Origin: UBA4781 sp963556045 | GTDB taxonomy: Bacteria; Chloroflexota; Anaerolineae; Anaerolineales; Anaerolineaceae | Length of the DNA: 64,000 bases | Direction of reading: 5' to 3' | NCBI GenBank assembly: GCA_963556045.3 | Contig: CAUVYA020000002.1 | Location: 558,001 to 622,000, forward strand | Part shown: positions 63,648 to 64,000 of the stretch, piece by piece | Layout of the letters: every line of letters starts with the position of its first letter | How positions within the stretch are numbered: position 1 is the stretch's first letter | The notes under the pieces: model-generated | Databases searched by the model: none | The model's input: the letters and a program-made list of their open reading frames with translations, nothing else | What the model was told of the DNA's origin: nothing | Made by a program: the position numbers and the translations under genes

Positions 63648-63668
63648 CTGTGTACGATAGGTATAAAA

Positions 63669-64000
63669 ATGATGAAAAATTTTATTATCCTTGGATACGG
63701 CAACCCGGATCGCGGTGATGATGGCGTTGCATACTACATTTTAAATGAACTCATCCAGAAATCGGCTGAAAACAGAACAGCACTGGAGGAATTTCAAGAA
63801 ACTGGAATTCTTGAGATCAATAAGAATGTGGATATCTGGTACAACCTGCAGTTAGTGCCTGAAGTTTCTCAGGACCTGGCAGATTATGAAAATGCCATCT
63901 TTCTTGATGCACACACGGCAGAAATCCCGGATGAAATCCTGATCACTGAAATCTCTCCTCATTATCAAAACTCTCCCTTCACCCACCATCTCACACCGGC
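63669..64000 (+). CDS. Hydrogenase maturation protease, 3' end outside window
   Basis: Endopeptidase that removes the C-terminal tail of the large subunit after nickel insertion. The first 110 residues are seen: MMKNFIILGYGNPDRGDDGV with the family GxGNPxxxDDGxG-like start and the nickel-sensing Asp, then an acidic middle region and FLDAHTAEI. The protein may start at ATG 63669 or 63672. It follows hoxH behind a terminator-like hairpin. Confidence 0.88.
   Translation, partial: MMKNFIILGYGNPDRGDDGVAYYILNELIQKSAENRTALEEFQETGILEINKNVDIWYNLQLVPEVSQDLADYENAIFLDAHTAEIPDEILITEISPHYQNSPFTHHLTP

Overview
The window looks like chromosome of an anaerobic, rod-shaped or filamentous bacterium of moderate GC content, most likely a Chloroflexota member of the Anaerolineae type. 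This assignment is inferred from gene content (mreBCD with mrdA/rodA and min genes, a bifurcating-type hydrogenase, abundant WD40/STAND proteins, a PfaA-like lipid synthase) and was not tested by any search. No integrase, transposase, phage gene or CRISPR array was seen.

Layout. 1-5.0 kb: the first 1,673 codons of a PfaA-type polyketide/fatty-acid synthase on the minus strand, cut by the window edge. 5.3-14.4 kb: one long minus-strand operon for cell shape and division, mreB-mreC-mreD-mrdA-minC-minD-minE-rodA-gltX-tRNA-Gln, closed by a terminator. 14.5-18.2 kb: a disulfide oxidoreductase, tRNA-Gly with a consensus promoter, a cold-shock protein, and an overlapping pair of metabolite phosphatases (HAD and DUF89). 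18.4-24.2 kb: a BMP-type nucleoside ABC importer facing cytidine deaminase. 24.4-26.9 kb: a membrane-anchored five-heme cytochrome and a ferric-reductase-like membrane flavoprotein. 27.0-28.9 kb: a DEAD-box helicase behind a leader with an intrinsic terminator. 29.0-31.8 kb: an ArsR regulator and a CoA-disulfide reductase/rhodanese/TusA/DsrE fusion broken by one frameshift.

31.9-50.2 kb is the most unusual part: a compact island that resembles a biological-conflict (immune or cell-suicide) system. It holds a SLOG-like nucleotide sensor (frameshifted, divergent), an AAA+ ATPase with a C-terminal RyR domain, a two-helix membrane protein with a TrkA-N/RCK domain and a non-canonical pore loop, a DUF4062-STAND NTPase whose expected WD40 part is encoded as two separate ~14-15 blade proteins, a Cys-rich unknown, a coiled-coil protein with an HPD (J-domain-like) motif, a stand-alone Reg_prop propeller, a radical SAM enzyme, an unknown protein, and finally a small three-helix membrane protein plus a caspase-like protease behind their own strong promoter. 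The logic inferred is sensor/ATPase/propeller recognition feeding membrane and protease effectors.

50.2-51.6 kb: tRNA-His and hisS. 51.7-64.0 kb: a DRTGG / CBS-HATPase / DRTGG / PHP accessory set leading into a hydrogenase operon. The accessory set is the one known from electron-bifurcating [FeFe]-hydrogenase clusters, but the catalytic module here is [NiFe] (HoxY/HoxH type), with two NuoF-like flavoproteins and two NuoE-like subunits, a NuoG-like subunit, and a maturation protease running off the right edge.
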